Shown: in pieces, positions 1 through 8,900 of the stretch
How positions within the stretch are numbered: the stretch's first letter is position 1
Layout of the letters: each line of letters starts with the position of its first letter
DNA from: Pollutimonas sp963706785
Lineage (GTDB): Bacteria; Pseudomonadota; Gammaproteobacteria; Burkholderiales; Burkholderiaceae_B
Assembly (NCBI GenBank): GCA_963706785.1
Contig: CAVPNJ010000005.1
Coordinates: forward strand, 92,040-156,039
Length of the DNA stretch: 64,000 nucleotides
Direction of reading: 5' to 3'
Program-made: the position numbers and the translations under genes
The notes under the pieces: model-generated
The model's database searches: none
What the model saw: the letters and a program-made list of their open reading frames with translations, nothing else
Told to the model about the DNA's origin: nothing

Positions 1-5
1 TGGCC

Positions 6-617
6 CTACGATTTTCCGGGTGCTGGCAAGGTGAACTTGACCTCGGGGTCTTTGGTGATCTGGTCCTGCTTGGACACGCCATAATTTTCAATGGTGCGAT
101 AGCCGAATACCTTGGCCGTGATCAGGGTTGGGAACTGGCGCACGATAAGGTTGTAGTCCTGCACAGCCTGAACATAGCGCCCACGTTCGGTAGCAATGCG
201 GTTTTCCGTGCCTTCCAGTTGCGTCATCAAGTCACGAAAAAGACCATCACTTTTTAATTGTGGATAATTTTCAGATACCGCAATCAAGCGCGATAGTGCC
301 GAAGACAATTGCCCCTGCGCTTCGTTGAAGCGCGCCATCAATTCCGGGTTTTCAAGGTCTTTGGCACTGATTTGAATACTGCCTACTTTGGCGCGAGCCT
401 CGGTCACCTGCGTCAACACAGCGCGTTCATTAACCATGTACGCATTTACCGAATTCACCAGTTTGGGGACCAGTTCGGCTCGGCGCTCGTACTGGTTCAA
501 TGTTTGCGACCAGGCGGTCTTCACCTGTTCGTCCAGACGCTGGATATCGTTATAGCCGCAACCGGCCAGCAGTACTGAAAGGCAGGGTAGAAGAACAAGC
601 AAAAGTAGGCGTTTCAT
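6..617 (-). CDS. lemA: LemA family lipoprotein
   Basis: This is a LemA-family protein of about 203 residues with an N-terminal signal sequence ending in a lipobox (LLAGC), so it is probably a lipid-anchored envelope protein. The body is the usual long helical LemA domain: YNDIQ and a Q-x2-R-AELVPKLV motif early on, then GTENRIATER-x-RY and a VQDYN..VRQFP..I segment. The reading frame extends to 650, but those residues precede the signal peptide, so I place the start at 617 (or the adjacent ATG at 620). The family's biochemical role is unsettled. The gene is transcribed divergently from rhlE across a 250 bp gap. Confidence 0.9.
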   Translation of the reverse strand: MKRLLLLVLLPCLSVLLAGCGYNDIQRLDEQVKTAWSQTLNQYERRAELVPKLVNSVNAYMVNERAVLTQVTEARAKVGSIQISAKDLENPELMARFNEAQGQLSSALSRLIAVSENYPQLKSDGLFRDLMTQLEGTENRIATERGRYVQAVQDYNLIVRQFPTLITAKVFGYRTIENYGVSKQDQITKDPEVKFTLPAPGKS

Positions 618-716
618 CATGGCGAACCCGAGAGAAATAATTATGCTCAATTTACAGTAGATTACCGCAATGGCGCTCGTTCAGGAACGAATCTTCCAAA
701 GCGTGGGTATCTACGA

Positions 717-722
717 TATAAT
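717..722 (+). promoter_or_regulatory. candidate -10 box of rhlE
   Basis: A perfect TATAAT hexamer lies in the lemA/rhlE divergent gap. No good -35 is visible at the usual distance (the best is cttcca near 693). If used, it would give rhlE a 5' untranslated leader of about 140 nt, which is common for cold-inducible helicase genes; that link is inference. Confidence 0.3.
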
Positions 723-867
723 GCTAGATTACGTGTCGCACCAGTCAACACGTGTCTTGCAAAGCTATTCTTGCCTTGCCTGAGCTTTTTTGCTCTCAAT
801 TTCTTTTATCGTCTGCCTAGATTGGTATCTCTCAACTCGAGCGATGGGCTGTCGCTGGAGTTAATTC

Positions 868-2298
868 TTGAACACCGAAATTACATTTGCCTCCTTAGGG
901 CTGGCGGAACCCCTTTTGCGTGCCATTACAGATACTGGCTACGTACATCCCACTCCTATTCAGGCACAAGCCATCCCCCAAGTCATGCTGGGTGGAGACC
1001 TATTGGCTGCTGCACAAACGGGTACTGGCAAAACAGCCGGTTTTACGCTGCCCATTCTGCATCGCCTGTTGCAAACGCCGGCACAAAGCCGCAAAGCAGG
1101 TCAGCCACGTGTGCTGATTCTGACCCCGACCCGCGAACTGACGGCCCAAGTCGAAGAGTCTGTGCGCGCCTACAGCCAGCACACGTCGATTCGATCCATG
1201 GTGATGTTTGGCGGCGTTAACATTAATCCGCAAATCAATGCCTTGCGCAAGCCGCTGGACATTCTGGTTGCCACCCCGGGCCGCCTGCTGGACCATGCAC
1301 AACAGAAAACGGTGGACTTGTCTGCAGTGGAAATTCTGGTTCTCGACGAAGCCGACCGCATGCTCGACATGGGTTTCATTCGCGATATTCGCCGCATTAT
1401 TGCGCTGCTGCCACGCAAGCGTCAGAACCTGTTGTTCTCGGCCACGTTCTCGGATGAAATCCGCGAGCTGTCCAAGGGCGTGCTGAACAATCCCATCGAA
1501 ATTTCGGTCGCGCGCCGCAACACGGCATCTGAGCTGGTCACGCAAAAAATGGTCATGACCGAACAGTCGCACAAACGCGACCTGCTCAGCTACATCATTC
1601 GGGAAAGCGGCTGGCATCAGGTTCTTGTCTTTACGCGTACCAAGCATGGCGCCAACCGCCTGGCCGAAAAACTCGTCAAAGACGGTCTGTCCGCAGCCGC
1701 GATACACGGCAACAAGAGCCAAGCTGCACGGACACGCGCGCTGGCTGGCTTCAAAGACGGCAAGGTGGCTGTTCTGGTGGCAACCGATATCGCCGCACGT
1801 GGTATCGATATCGACCAATTACCGCATGTCGTCAACTTTGAACTGCCTAACGTTCCTGAAGACTACGTGCATCGTATCGGCCGCACGGGCCGCGCGGGCA
1901 GTGAAGGCTCCGCCTTGTCGCTGGTCGACCGGACTGAAATCAAGCTGTTGAACGCCATCGAGAAAGTCATCAAACGGACTATCGAGCGCACAACCATTGA
2001 AGGCTGGTCGGCCGATATGGTCAAGGCCGAACCGGCACATGTACGTGCCGACGACGACCGTGTGCACCGCCGCTCGAACGCACCTCGCAAACCTGGCAGC
2101 GCTGGAGCTGGCGCCCGCCCTGCGGGACGCTCCGGCGATTCTCGCCGCGCACCCAGCCCACGCCCTGAAGGCGGTGCTGGCAGAACCGCGGCATCGGCAC
2201 GACCTGCCGGCACCTCGGCTTCGGCAGGCCAACCACGCCATCGCAGCGCCCCAAGCCGGGCCACAGGCGGCCAACGCGCGGCTCTGCTGGGAAAATAA
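868..2298 (+). CDS. rhlE: DEAD-box ATP-dependent RNA helicase, RhlE type
   Basis: A 476-residue superfamily 2 RNA helicase expected to unwind RNA in ribosome assembly and mRNA decay. The motifs are in canonical order: Q motif around residues 7-35, motif I AQTGTGKT (49-56), PTRELTAQ (87-94), DEAD (160-163), SAT (191-193) and motif VI HRIGRTGR (334-341). A disordered, Arg/Ala/Pro-rich tail of roughly 80 residues follows, as in RhlE proteins. The start is TTG at 868, preceded by GGAG at 857-860 with good spacing; no in-frame ATG would keep the Q motif. A downstream LysE-type gene follows after 42 bp. Confidence 0.93.
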   Translation: MNTEITFASLGLAEPLLRAITDTGYVHPTPIQAQAIPQVMLGGDLLAAAQTGTGKTAGFTLPILHRLLQTPAQSRKAGQPRVLILTPTRELTAQVEESVRAYSQHTSIRSMVMFGGVNINPQINALRKPLDILVATPGRLLDHAQQKTVDLSAVEILVLDEADRMLDMGFIRDIRRIIALLPRKRQNLLFSATFSDEIRELSKGVLNNPIEISVARRNTASELVTQKMVMTEQSHKRDLLSYIIRESGWHQVLVFTRTKHGANRLAEKLVKDGLSAAAIHGNKSQAARTRALAGFKDGKVAVLVATDIAARGIDIDQLPHVVNFELPNVPEDYVHRIGRTGRAGSEGSALSLVDRTEIKLLNAIEKVIKRTIERTTIEGWSADMVKAEPAHVRADDDRVHRRSNAPRKPGSAGAGARPAGRSGDSRRAPSPRPEGGAGRTAASARPAGTSASAGQPRHRSAPSRATGGQRAALLGK

Positions 2299-2340
2299 GG
2301 CGTATTATTTCGTCCATCCCATTCTGGCTGGCTGATCTTC

Positions 2341-2970
2341 ATGTCGTTCACTACTTGGCTCGCTTTCTTTGCAGCATCCTGGGCGATCTCGTTTTCGCCC
2401 GGCCCTGGCGCCATCTCGGCTATGGCCTCGGGGCTAAAATATGGCTTTCGACGCGGTTACTGGACGACCATCGGACTGATCCTCGGTATTTTGATACAGT
2501 TCATCGTGGTAGCGGTGGGGCTCGGCGCAGTGCTGGCCGCGTCGGAAGTCGCATTTGCTATCGTCAAGTGGTTGGGCGTTGCCTACCTGATTTATCTGGG
2601 CTACAAACAGTTTCGCACCGATGCCGCTCCGGTCGCGGTCGAATCCAGTGAAGCCACTCGCTCTACTATCCGTGAACTGATTCTGCGCGGACTCCTGATC
2701 AATATCACCAATCCCAAAGGTTCGGTATTCTTGCTGGCAGTAGTCCCGCAATTCCTGGATCTGTCGCGGCCCTTGGCGATCCAGTATGTTGTAATAGCTG
2801 CAACGCTGTGCTTTACCGATCTGGTTGCCATGGGCTGCTACACCACCTTGGCTTCCCGCATATTGCGGCTATTGCGCAGTCCCCGGCACATTCGCTGGGT
2901 CAATCGTACATTTGGTGCTCTATTCATATTGGCCGGCACGGTGCTGGCCTCGTTCAGTCATCATAAGTGA
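2341..2970 (+). CDS. LysE/RhtB family amino-acid exporter
   Basis: A 209-residue inner-membrane protein of the LysE/RhtB family, predicted to export amino acids or related metabolites. It has the family N-terminal signature SPGPGAISAMASGLKYG and about five to six hydrophobic segments with a short charged cytoplasmic loop near residues 100-120 (RSTIRELILRGLLINITNPKG). Its length is typical. The substrate cannot be read from the sequence. It could be co-transcribed with rhlE. Confidence 0.85.
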   Translation: MSFTTWLAFFAASWAISFSPGPGAISAMASGLKYGFRRGYWTTIGLILGILIQFIVVAVGLGAVLAASEVAFAIVKWLGVAYLIYLGYKQFRTDAAPVAVESSEATRSTIRELILRGLLINITNPKGSVFLLAVVPQFLDLSRPLAIQYVVIAATLCFTDLVAMGCYTTLASRILRLLRSPRHIRWVNRTFGALFILAGTVLASFSHHK

Positions 2971-3036
2971 ACCCTGTGCTGCAACTCATGGCGGCCCGTT
3001 TCCGGCTCCTGTGATAGCAGACGCTAAAATAAAATT

Positions 3037-4650
3037 ATGAGCATTACCCAAGAAGTCGCGCGGCGACGCACATTTGCCATTATTTCCCACCCCGACGCGG
3101 GCAAGACCACGCTGACAGAAAAGCTTCTGCTGTTCGCAGGAGCGATCCAGATCGCCGGCAGCGTGAAAGCGCGTAAAGCCAGCCGTCATGCCTCGTCCGA
3201 CTGGATGGAAATCGAGAAGCAACGTGGTATCTCTGTGGCCTCATCGGTCATGCAGATGGAATATCGCGACTGCGTAATCAACCTGCTCGACACCCCGGGA
3301 CACCAGGACTTCTCTGAAGATACCTATCGGGTGCTGACTGCCGTCGATGCCGCGCTGATGGTGATCGACGCGGCCAACGGCGTCGAACCGCAAACGATCC
3401 GCCTGCTGCAAGTGTGCCGCGCGCGAAATACGCCGATCATTACGTTCATCAATAAGCTCGACCGCGAAGTGCAGGAGCCGCTAGACCTGCTGTCCGAGAT
3501 CGAGGCTCATCTGGGCATGGACGCTGTACCGTTTTCCTGGCCGGTCGGCATGGGCCGCACGTTCGGCGGCGTCTTCGATATCCGCAGCGATCGCATGCGC
3601 GTTTTCCGGGCGCGGACAAGAGCGTCGCAACGACCGCGATGACCTAATCGACGGGCTGGACAATCCAGTCATTGCCGAGCGTTTTGGCGAAGCTTTCGCT
3701 CAAGGCCAATGAAGAGATCGAACTGATCAACGCCGCCGCGCCAGCCTTCGACGCGGAAGAATTCTTGGCCGGCAGAGCAGACACCCGTATTTTTTGGCTC
3801 CGCCATCAATAACTTCGGCGTGCAGGAAGTTCTGGATGCGCTGGTAGACCTCGCTCCGCAAACCGGGTGCCCGCACGGCCCTGCAGCGCGAAGTAAAACC
3901 CGACGAGCCCAAATTCAGCGGCGTCGTGTTCAAGGTCCAGGCCAATATGGACCCCGCCCACCGCGACCGCGTCGCCTTCGTGCGCGTTAGTTCTGGTCGC
4001 TTCGATCGCGGCATGCGCCTTAAGGTATCGCGCACCGGCAAGGAAATGCGCCCCAACAACGTGGTGTCGTTTCTGTCGCAACGCCGTGAGCTGCTCGACG
4101 AAGCCTACGCCGGCGACGTGATCGGTATTCCTAACCACGGCGTGCTGCAATTGGGCGATGTGCTGACGGAAGGCGAAACCCTTCAGTTCACCGGCCTGCC
4201 TTTTTTCGCGCCCGAACTTTTCCAGGCGGTCGAAGTCAAAGATCCCATGCGTACCAAGCAGTTGCGGATCGGCTTGACTCAACTGGGTGAAGAAGGCGCG
4301 ATTCAGGTGTTTCGTCCCGAAGCAGCGGCGGCTCGTTGCTGTTGGGCGCCGTCGGGCAACTTCAGTTCGAAGTGGTCGCCCACCGGCTGAAGACCGAATA
4401 TGGAGTCGACGCCCGACTAATGCCGTCGCGTTACAACATGGCACGTTGGATTACAGCCTAAGACCCCAAGGATCTTGCGAAAATTCATGGATGCCAATGC
4501 GGCAAACATCGCCTATGATGTAGTCGATGCCGTTGCGTTTCTTGAGCAAGTTCGCCAGCACAGTTGCGGGTAGCGCAAGAACTGTATCCCGGTGTGGAAT
4601 TCCATGCCATGCGCGAGCACGGTGGCCAGGTCTTTGGGCAAAATGCATAG
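3037..4650 (+). pseudogene. prfC: prfC, peptide chain release factor 3, multiply frameshifted as sequenced
   Basis: Release factor 3 is the GTPase that recycles RF1/RF2 from the ribosome. The intact first 190 residues carry the P-loop HPDAGKTT, the G2 region and DTPGHQDFSEDT. After about 3612 the reading frame changes repeatedly (near 3612, 3690, 3775, 3860, 4322, 4460 and 4540). The translated pieces still align end to end with RF3, from GQERRNDRDDLIDGLDNP through VVFKVQANMDPAHRDRVAF to the C-terminal YPGVEFHAMREHGGQVFG before the TAG at 4648-4650. Each break is a one-base indel. Such density without larger deletions suggests sequence error, but real decay is possible because RF3 is dispensable in many bacteria. 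Confidence 0.85.
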
Positions 4651-4728
4651 GCACTTAGTCGGCCATATGTTTTTTTCCAAAAAGCCTAGCTTGGTTACCG
4701 GGCTTTCTTTCCCAGACAGAGGGTAATA

Positions 4729-5384
4729 ATGTCCTGGCGTTTCATCTTTGCAATTCTACTAGTCGCCGCGGGCGCTTCTGCCTGGGGTGGCATTCGTTTA
4801 GGCGACTGGCTTGTCGCGCACGGCCCTGTGGCACCCGTTATCGAAGAACCACCCGAGCTTTCCGCTGTACCCGTTCTTGACGCCAATGGGCTGCCCTATG
4901 TGGCACAGCCGCCTCAGCCTCTGATGAATGGTCAACATGGCGTGCCCGACGAACCGGCTACCAAATCGCTTGGCAAATACCCGAGAAGTCGCTCGACGAA
5001 ACCAAGTCCAATTCCACCATAGCGCTTGCCACCACAACCATCACGATGGACGAGGCTGTGCAAATCGCCGCTTCCGGTAACCAGGGATTTCATGGAATTG
5101 CCGACGTTGGCGACTTGGGACTAGATGACAACTGGGTACAACGTCGCCCAGCAAGGCTTGCAGCCCATCGAAATGGCGCCAGCCGCCGCCCGCGCCAGTA
5201 CCGCAGCCAACTGCCAGCGCCTGGCAATCAGGCATGGCAGGCCAGCTTGCGCCAAGACCTGCAGGCCTGCAGCGCCCAAAGCTTCTTCGACCGCCCTAGT
5301 TGCGCCTGGGCCGCACGCAATAAATACTGCGAACCCAATAACGCCTGGGGTAGTACCCGCGACTGTCCGGCAAAAAGCTTCTAA
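4729..5384 (+). pseudogene. conserved hypothetical protein, frameshifted as sequenced
   Basis: The gene starts with a membrane-anchor or signal segment (MSWRFIFAILLVAAGASAWG). The first frame runs to about 4925. The sensible continuation (IPEKSLDETKSNSTIALATTT..MDEAVQIAASGNQGF..GIADVGDLGLDDNW) is in the next frame, and a third frame is needed near 5130-5230. The last part, DLQACSAQSFFDRPSCAWAARNKYC up to the stop at 5384, has several cysteines and looks like real coding sequence. I do not recognise a named domain. It is probably a periplasmic or inner-membrane-anchored protein. At least two one-base indels interrupt it. Confidence 0.55.
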
Positions 5385-5432
5385 ACAACGCCCTGCGATA
5401 GTTCACGCACGGGCGTGCTGCTTATAGGGCTA

Positions 5433-5912
5433 TCAGTCGCTTAATTCGCCCATCTGGGACTGCAGGTAATTTTGCAGCCCCACTTTTCGATCAGTTCCAT
5501 CTGGGTTTCCAGCCAATCGATGTGCTCTTCGGTATCGTTCAGGATGTCCTGGAACAGATCGCGCGACACGTAATCACGCACCGATTCGCAGTAGGCCATG
5601 GCTTCCTTCACGGTTTCCTGTGCGCCGCTTTCCAGCTTCTGATCACAGGACAAAATCTCAGGAACGTTTTCGCCTATCAAGCAGCTTGTGCAGATCTTGC
5701 AGATTAGGCAGGCCGTCTAGCATGAAAATCCGTTCTATCAAGCGATCGGCGTGCTTCATTTCCCCGATGGACTCATCGTATTCGTGCTTGCCCAGCTTGT
5801 TCAGGCCCCAGTGATCCAGCATGCGGGCATGCAGGAAATACTGGTTGATTGCGGTGAGTTCGTTCTTCAGTTGCGCGTTCAAATGCTGAATAACGGTTTT
5901 GTCGCCTTTCAT
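5433..5912 (-). pseudogene. bfr: bfr, bacterioferritin, two frameshifts as sequenced
   Basis: Bacterioferritin is the haem-containing 24-mer that oxidises Fe2+ and stores iron. MKGDKTVIQHLNAQLKNELTA, INQYFLHARML, EMKHADRLIERI and LEGLPNLQDL-like text are clear, then after a one-base insertion near 5675 IGENVPEIL and DYVSRDLF..IL.D.EEHIDWLETQ continue in the next frame. A second indel near 5468 hides the true end (VGLQNYLQSQMGELSD, stop at 5433-5435). The start is the ATG at 5912, because AGGAG lies 7 nt upstream; the ATG at 5918 is too close to that Shine-Dalgarno. The ferroxidase residues seen are intact. It forms an iron-storage pair with bfd. Confidence 0.85.
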
Positions 5913-5937
5913 AGCCATACTCCTAAGCAAGGTGAAG

Positions 5938-5955
5938 ATCGATAGTAGTATCGAT
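5938..5955. promoter_or_regulatory. inverted repeat upstream of bfr
   Basis: The sequence atcgata-gtag-tatcgat is a perfect 7-bp inverted repeat with a 4-bp spacer, 26-43 bp upstream of the bfr start codon. It is placed like an operator but does not match the Fur consensus. The regulator is unknown. Confidence 0.35.
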
Positions 5956-6240
5956 AGCAGGCGCCCGGGTATCCTGATGCCCCAGGCACCATATGTTGGC
6001 GTATAAGGCTACCATGCCAGCCCGACATTTTCAGCTTTACCAGGGTATTTTAGAAACCACCTTCACGCCCACCAACGGCAAGCGGTAGTGCGAACGCTCA
6101 CTTTCCGCAGATTGACGGCCGAAAATTCGATTGCCTTTAGGCGGGGACTTCAGAGGCGGAAATAGCGGCAGGAATGCCGCATTGAAGGGGAACTGGTGGG
6201 GAATACGGTCGAACGGTCGATTAAATTGTTACCTGACGAA
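5956..6240. other. bfr-bfd intergenic stretch without a recognised gene
   Basis: The gap between the bfr upstream region and the end of the bfd frame holds only short unconvincing frames. I see no coding signal, hairpin with a T-run, or known RNA. It presumably contains the bfr promoter. Confidence 0.4.
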
Positions 6241-6519
6241 TCAAGCGCGCCTTACCGTTACTGCAACCATGGTTTCGATGATCGTAACAAGGCCGGAATC
6301 ATTCGCTGCATTCGAAACGGGCGTTCCAGCTTCCTGGTGTACGGTCGCTTGGCCCGCGTAGCGGCCGCCCGGTAAATATTCGCCCGCGGTCTCTGCGCAA
6401 CACCCGCAACTAGTCGCGACCCCAAGCTGAGCTTGCAAATCGGACATGGTGATGGCGCCCTCGGCTACAGCCGATTGAACTTGGCGCTCAGTAATAGCAT
6501 TGCAGATACAAATGAACAT
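6241..6519 (-). CDS. bfd: bacterioferritin-associated ferredoxin
   Basis: Bfd is the small [2Fe-2S] protein that docks on bacterioferritin and reduces its ferric core so that iron can be released. Starting at MFICICNAIT the product has the four cluster cysteines in the BFD arrangement C4-x-C6 and C38-x2-C41 (SCGCC), followed by the typical A-x2-GEYLPGG. At 92 residues it is longer than the usual 60-75; the last 30 or so residues show no recognisable feature. The ATG at 6519 is chosen because the family begins with M-x-I-C-x-C. No good Shine-Dalgarno is seen, and a Fur box abuts the start codon. Confidence 0.88.
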   Translation of the reverse strand: MFICICNAITERQVQSAVAEGAITMSDLQAQLGVATSCGCCAETAGEYLPGGRYAGQATVHQEAGTPVSNAANDSGLVTIIETMVAVTVRRA

Positions 6520-6533
6520 GAGAATAATTATCA
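6519..6533 (-). promoter_or_regulatory. Fur box at the bfd start codon
   Basis: On the minus strand the sequence TGATAATTATTCTCA matches the 7-1-7 Fur consensus TGATAATnATTATCA at every defined position but one. It ends on the first base of the bfd ATG, so bound Fur would cover the start codon and the early transcribed region. Bfd genes are commonly iron-repressed, so the placement fits known biology. Confidence 0.7.
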
Positions 6534-6597
6534 TCCAGTATCGAAGAAAAATCAATCGACACTAACAAACTTTTACGCAGAAGCAACGGAACGGCTA

Positions 6598-8019
6598 TTA
6601 CCCGTCAGAGCGGGATGTCCCCAATGCCGCGCGGGCTTTGCGCAGAATCGCCGGTTCTATACCCGCGGCCTCGCGGTATTTGGCGACAGTGCGGCGAGCA
6701 ATCACCACACCCTGCTCGGCAAGACGAATGGCGATCTGGCTATCAGACAAAGGCTTCTTGCTGGATTCTTCCCCCACCAGCTTGAGGATCAGCGAGCGTA
6801 CCGCTGTGGCCGAAGTGGTCTCCCCATCGTCGGTTTGCAGGGCGGCACCGAAAAAACGCTTCAGTTCGATAACCCCCCAGGGGGATTGCAGGTATTTTTG
6901 ACGCGTTGCGCGTGACACGGTCGATTCGTGAAGCTCGAGTTCCTGAGCAATGTCACGCAATAGCAATGGCCGCATCGCGCGCACGCCATGCTCGAAATAG
7001 TCTTGCTGGCGATCCACGATCGCCTGGGTAACCCGCATAATTGTGACAAAGCGCTGATTGGTACTTTTGATCAACCCTTGCGCCTGCTGGAGCTGACCCT
7101 GCATCGCTGGCGCCGCCGGAGCCTGGGCAAGCAGACTTTCATAGACCGAATTGATTCGCAGTTTCGGCACAACCGCCGGATTCAGGCTGGCCTGCCAGCG
7201 ATTTTTTACTTTGCGGATCAACACATCCGGCGTGACGTAATCGGCCGTCGAACTAGCCCAATTGCGCGCAGGTCGGGGCTCTAGCTTGAGCAATAAGGCA
7301 TGGGCGGCGCGCAGGGTATTCTGGTTGCAAGACAGCGCGTCCCGCAGACGATTCAAATTGCCAGAGGCAAGAATGCCTAAATGGTCTCGCGCAATCTGCA
7401 TCGCACACGCCAAAATGTCTGCAGGAATCGGGGCTTCGGCAACTGCACGCAGGTGGCTTAGCTGCAGACAAAGGCATTCAGATAAAGATCTCGCCGCCAC
7501 ACCGGGAGGATCGAAAGACTGCAGCAAACGCAAAGCCGTTTGCAATTCATCGATATCGATCGCAAGCTCGACAGGCAGATAGTGGAGAATGTCGTCCAGC
7601 GAAGTCGGCAAATAACCGTTCTGGTCAAGCTCGTCGATCAATAAAGTGATAAGGGCACAGTCGCGCGGCTGTGCATGCGTGACATGCAGTTGCTGCAACA
7701 GATGGTCTTGCAAAGTTTCAGCTAGCGCAGATTCAGGTCGCGTTTGCTCTTCGTCAGCACTATTATTGCTGGCACGGTTTATGGAAGTTAACAGCGGCCA
7801 GCGTTCATCCTGTTCCTGGGCCTCGTCGGCTACCGTATCTGCAACGTCGATGTCATACTCTTCTTCGTGCTCGAGCATGGGATTTTCGAGCAGCGCCTGA
7901 GCCAGTTCCAGTTCCAGTTCTTGAGCCGACAACTGCAGCAAACGTATCGATTGCTGCAACTGAGGAGTCAAGGCCAGTTGCTGATTCTGACGAAGTTCTA
8001 ATGACTGACGCGATTGCAT
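6598..8019 (-). CDS. rpoN: RNA polymerase sigma-54 factor
   Basis: A complete sigma-54 of 473 residues. It has the Gln/Leu-rich activator-responsive region I (SLELRQNQQLALTPQLQQSIRLLQL at the start), an acidic region II, the core-binding domain, the HTH segment around ELHESTVSRATRQKYLQSPWG, and the RpoN box ARRTVAKYR (441-449) that reads the -24 element. It directs enhancer-dependent transcription (nitrogen, motility and similar regulons). It is divergent from a membrane-protein gene with only 16 bp between start codons, so the promoter regions overlap the reading frames. The usual lptB and hpf neighbours are not in this window. Confidence 0.96.
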   Translation of the reverse strand: MQSRQSLELRQNQQLALTPQLQQSIRLLQLSAQELELELAQALLENPMLEHEEEYDIDVADTVADEAQEQDERWPLLTSINRASNNSADEEQTRPESALAETLQDHLLQQLHVTHAQPRDCALITLLIDELDQNGYLPTSLDDILHYLPVELAIDIDELQTALRLLQSFDPPGVAARSLSECLCLQLSHLRAVAEAPIPADILACAMQIARDHLGILASGNLNRLRDALSCNQNTLRAAHALLLKLEPRPARNWASSTADYVTPDVLIRKVKNRWQASLNPAVVPKLRINSVYESLLAQAPAAPAMQGQLQQAQGLIKSTNQRFVTIMRVTQAIVDRQQDYFEHGVRAMRPLLLRDIAQELELHESTVSRATRQKYLQSPWGVIELKRFFGAALQTDDGETTSATAVRSLILKLVGEESSKKPLSDSQIAIRLAEQGVVIARRTVAKYREAAGIEPAILRKARAALGTSRSDG

Positions 8020-8035
8020 AGTTAAAATAACTTAT

Positions 8036-8584
8036 ATGAAAGCAAATACTCTACAGCCCACCCGACAAGACGTTTCCTTGTTACGCAACACTTTGCTAAA
8101 GCTAACGGCCGCACAAAAGGTCTTGTGCGTCGTGGTTGTCATCTTGGTGGCCCTCGTTTGGTATGACCTGCTGAACCGGCTCGTCGACTTCGGCCGAGAC
8201 CTCGACTATAGCGGTCTACGCGTGCTTGGTGTGCAGACTATTGCGCTGATTAAACAATACAACCCATTCTTCTGGTGGGCGATAGTGGCGTTTTGCACCC
8301 TAATTATTGCTTATTTTTTGTATGGGTTTGTACAAAGCATGCAACGCCGTGCGAGCATGAAGCATGTAAGTGAAGAAACTATTGCCATGCTCTCGCGAAC
8401 CCTGTCCGAGCCGGCCCTGGAAGTATTGCGCTGGGCATGGCAAGACCGCCGCAACCCCATTACCGTGGGCGATCTGCAACGCGCCTTGCAGGAATTGCGC
8501 AGCGGCCGCGCCGCCAAAATCACCCTCGCGCGGCGCCATTCCGTTCTGGTCGACGTGCCCGTAATTCCGTCGTCCGATCAATAA
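8036..8584 (+). CDS. conserved membrane protein of unknown function
   Basis: A 182-residue protein with two strongly hydrophobic segments, roughly residues 28-46 (VLCVVVVILVALVWYDLL) and 78-102 (WWAIVAFCTLIIAYFLYGFV). A soluble C-terminal half follows: SMKHVSEETIAMLSRTLSEPALEVLRWAWQ and a short basic end. The C-terminal part may be a small helical cytosolic domain. I do not recognise the family. It is divergent from rpoN and ends 40 bp before the leu leader peptide. Confidence 0.75.
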   Translation: MKANTLQPTRQDVSLLRNTLLKLTAAQKVLCVVVVILVALVWYDLLNRLVDFGRDLDYSGLRVLGVQTIALIKQYNPFFWWAIVAFCTLIIAYFLYGFVQSMQRRASMKHVSEETIAMLSRTLSEPALEVLRWAWQDRRNPITVGDLQRALQELRSGRAAKITLARRHSVLVDVPVIPSSDQ

Positions 8585-8624
8585 AAAGTTGCCAATTTGC
8601 TAAAAATATGGTTGACTAGCACCT

Positions 8625-8771
8625 ATGACAACCGAACACGCCTTTCCTCATAACGTTGAATCCCGCAGCCTCGCTGCCGGATCGGCGTTACGTGTTCTAC
8701 GCGATCCTTCGCGCATTCTATTGTCGCCCCTCGCACTATCGCTACTACTACCGATCGGTTGCCGGACCTAG
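8625..8771 (+). CDS. leuL: leucine-rich leader peptide of leuA (48 aa)
   Basis: This small frame codes for 48 residues, ten of them Leu. A dense run, ILLSPLALSLLLP (residues 31-43), contains seven Leu. Five of those seven use CTA, a codon that is rare in GC-rich genomes; CTC and TTA also occur. This is the composition of a leu attenuation leader: ribosomes stalling at Leu codons would change folding of the downstream RNA. The stop at 8769-8771 lies inside a hairpin ending at 8793, and leuA starts 129 nt further on. The leader role is inferred from composition and position. Confidence 0.72.
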   Translation: MTTEHAFPHNVESRSLAAGSALRVLRDPSRILLSPLALSLLLPIGCRT

Positions 8772-8801
8772 CGTCTCGTGGCAGTTCGGCAGCCCGGTTT
8801 T
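8758..8801 (+). terminator. candidate attenuator hairpin before leuA
   Basis: gttgccgga (8758-8766) pairs with ttcggcagc (8785-8793) in a 9-bp stem that includes G-U pairs. It is followed by ccgg and TTTT (8798-8801). The stem begins inside the last codons of the leader peptide, where a ribosome finishing the leader would sit. The U-run is short, so terminator strength is uncertain. Confidence 0.5.
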
Positions 8802-8900
8802 AGCCACATTTTCCATATCACCGTCGTTATGTACGCAAGAGCTCTGTGCCAGATGCTCCGGTGATTGCGTCAAATAGTATCCAAATCAAATAGGTGTCCC

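Noticed and set aside
771..1220. Open frame overlapping the rhlE start
   Set aside because: It is a shadow of rhlE in another frame. The helicase motifs are all in the frame starting at 868.
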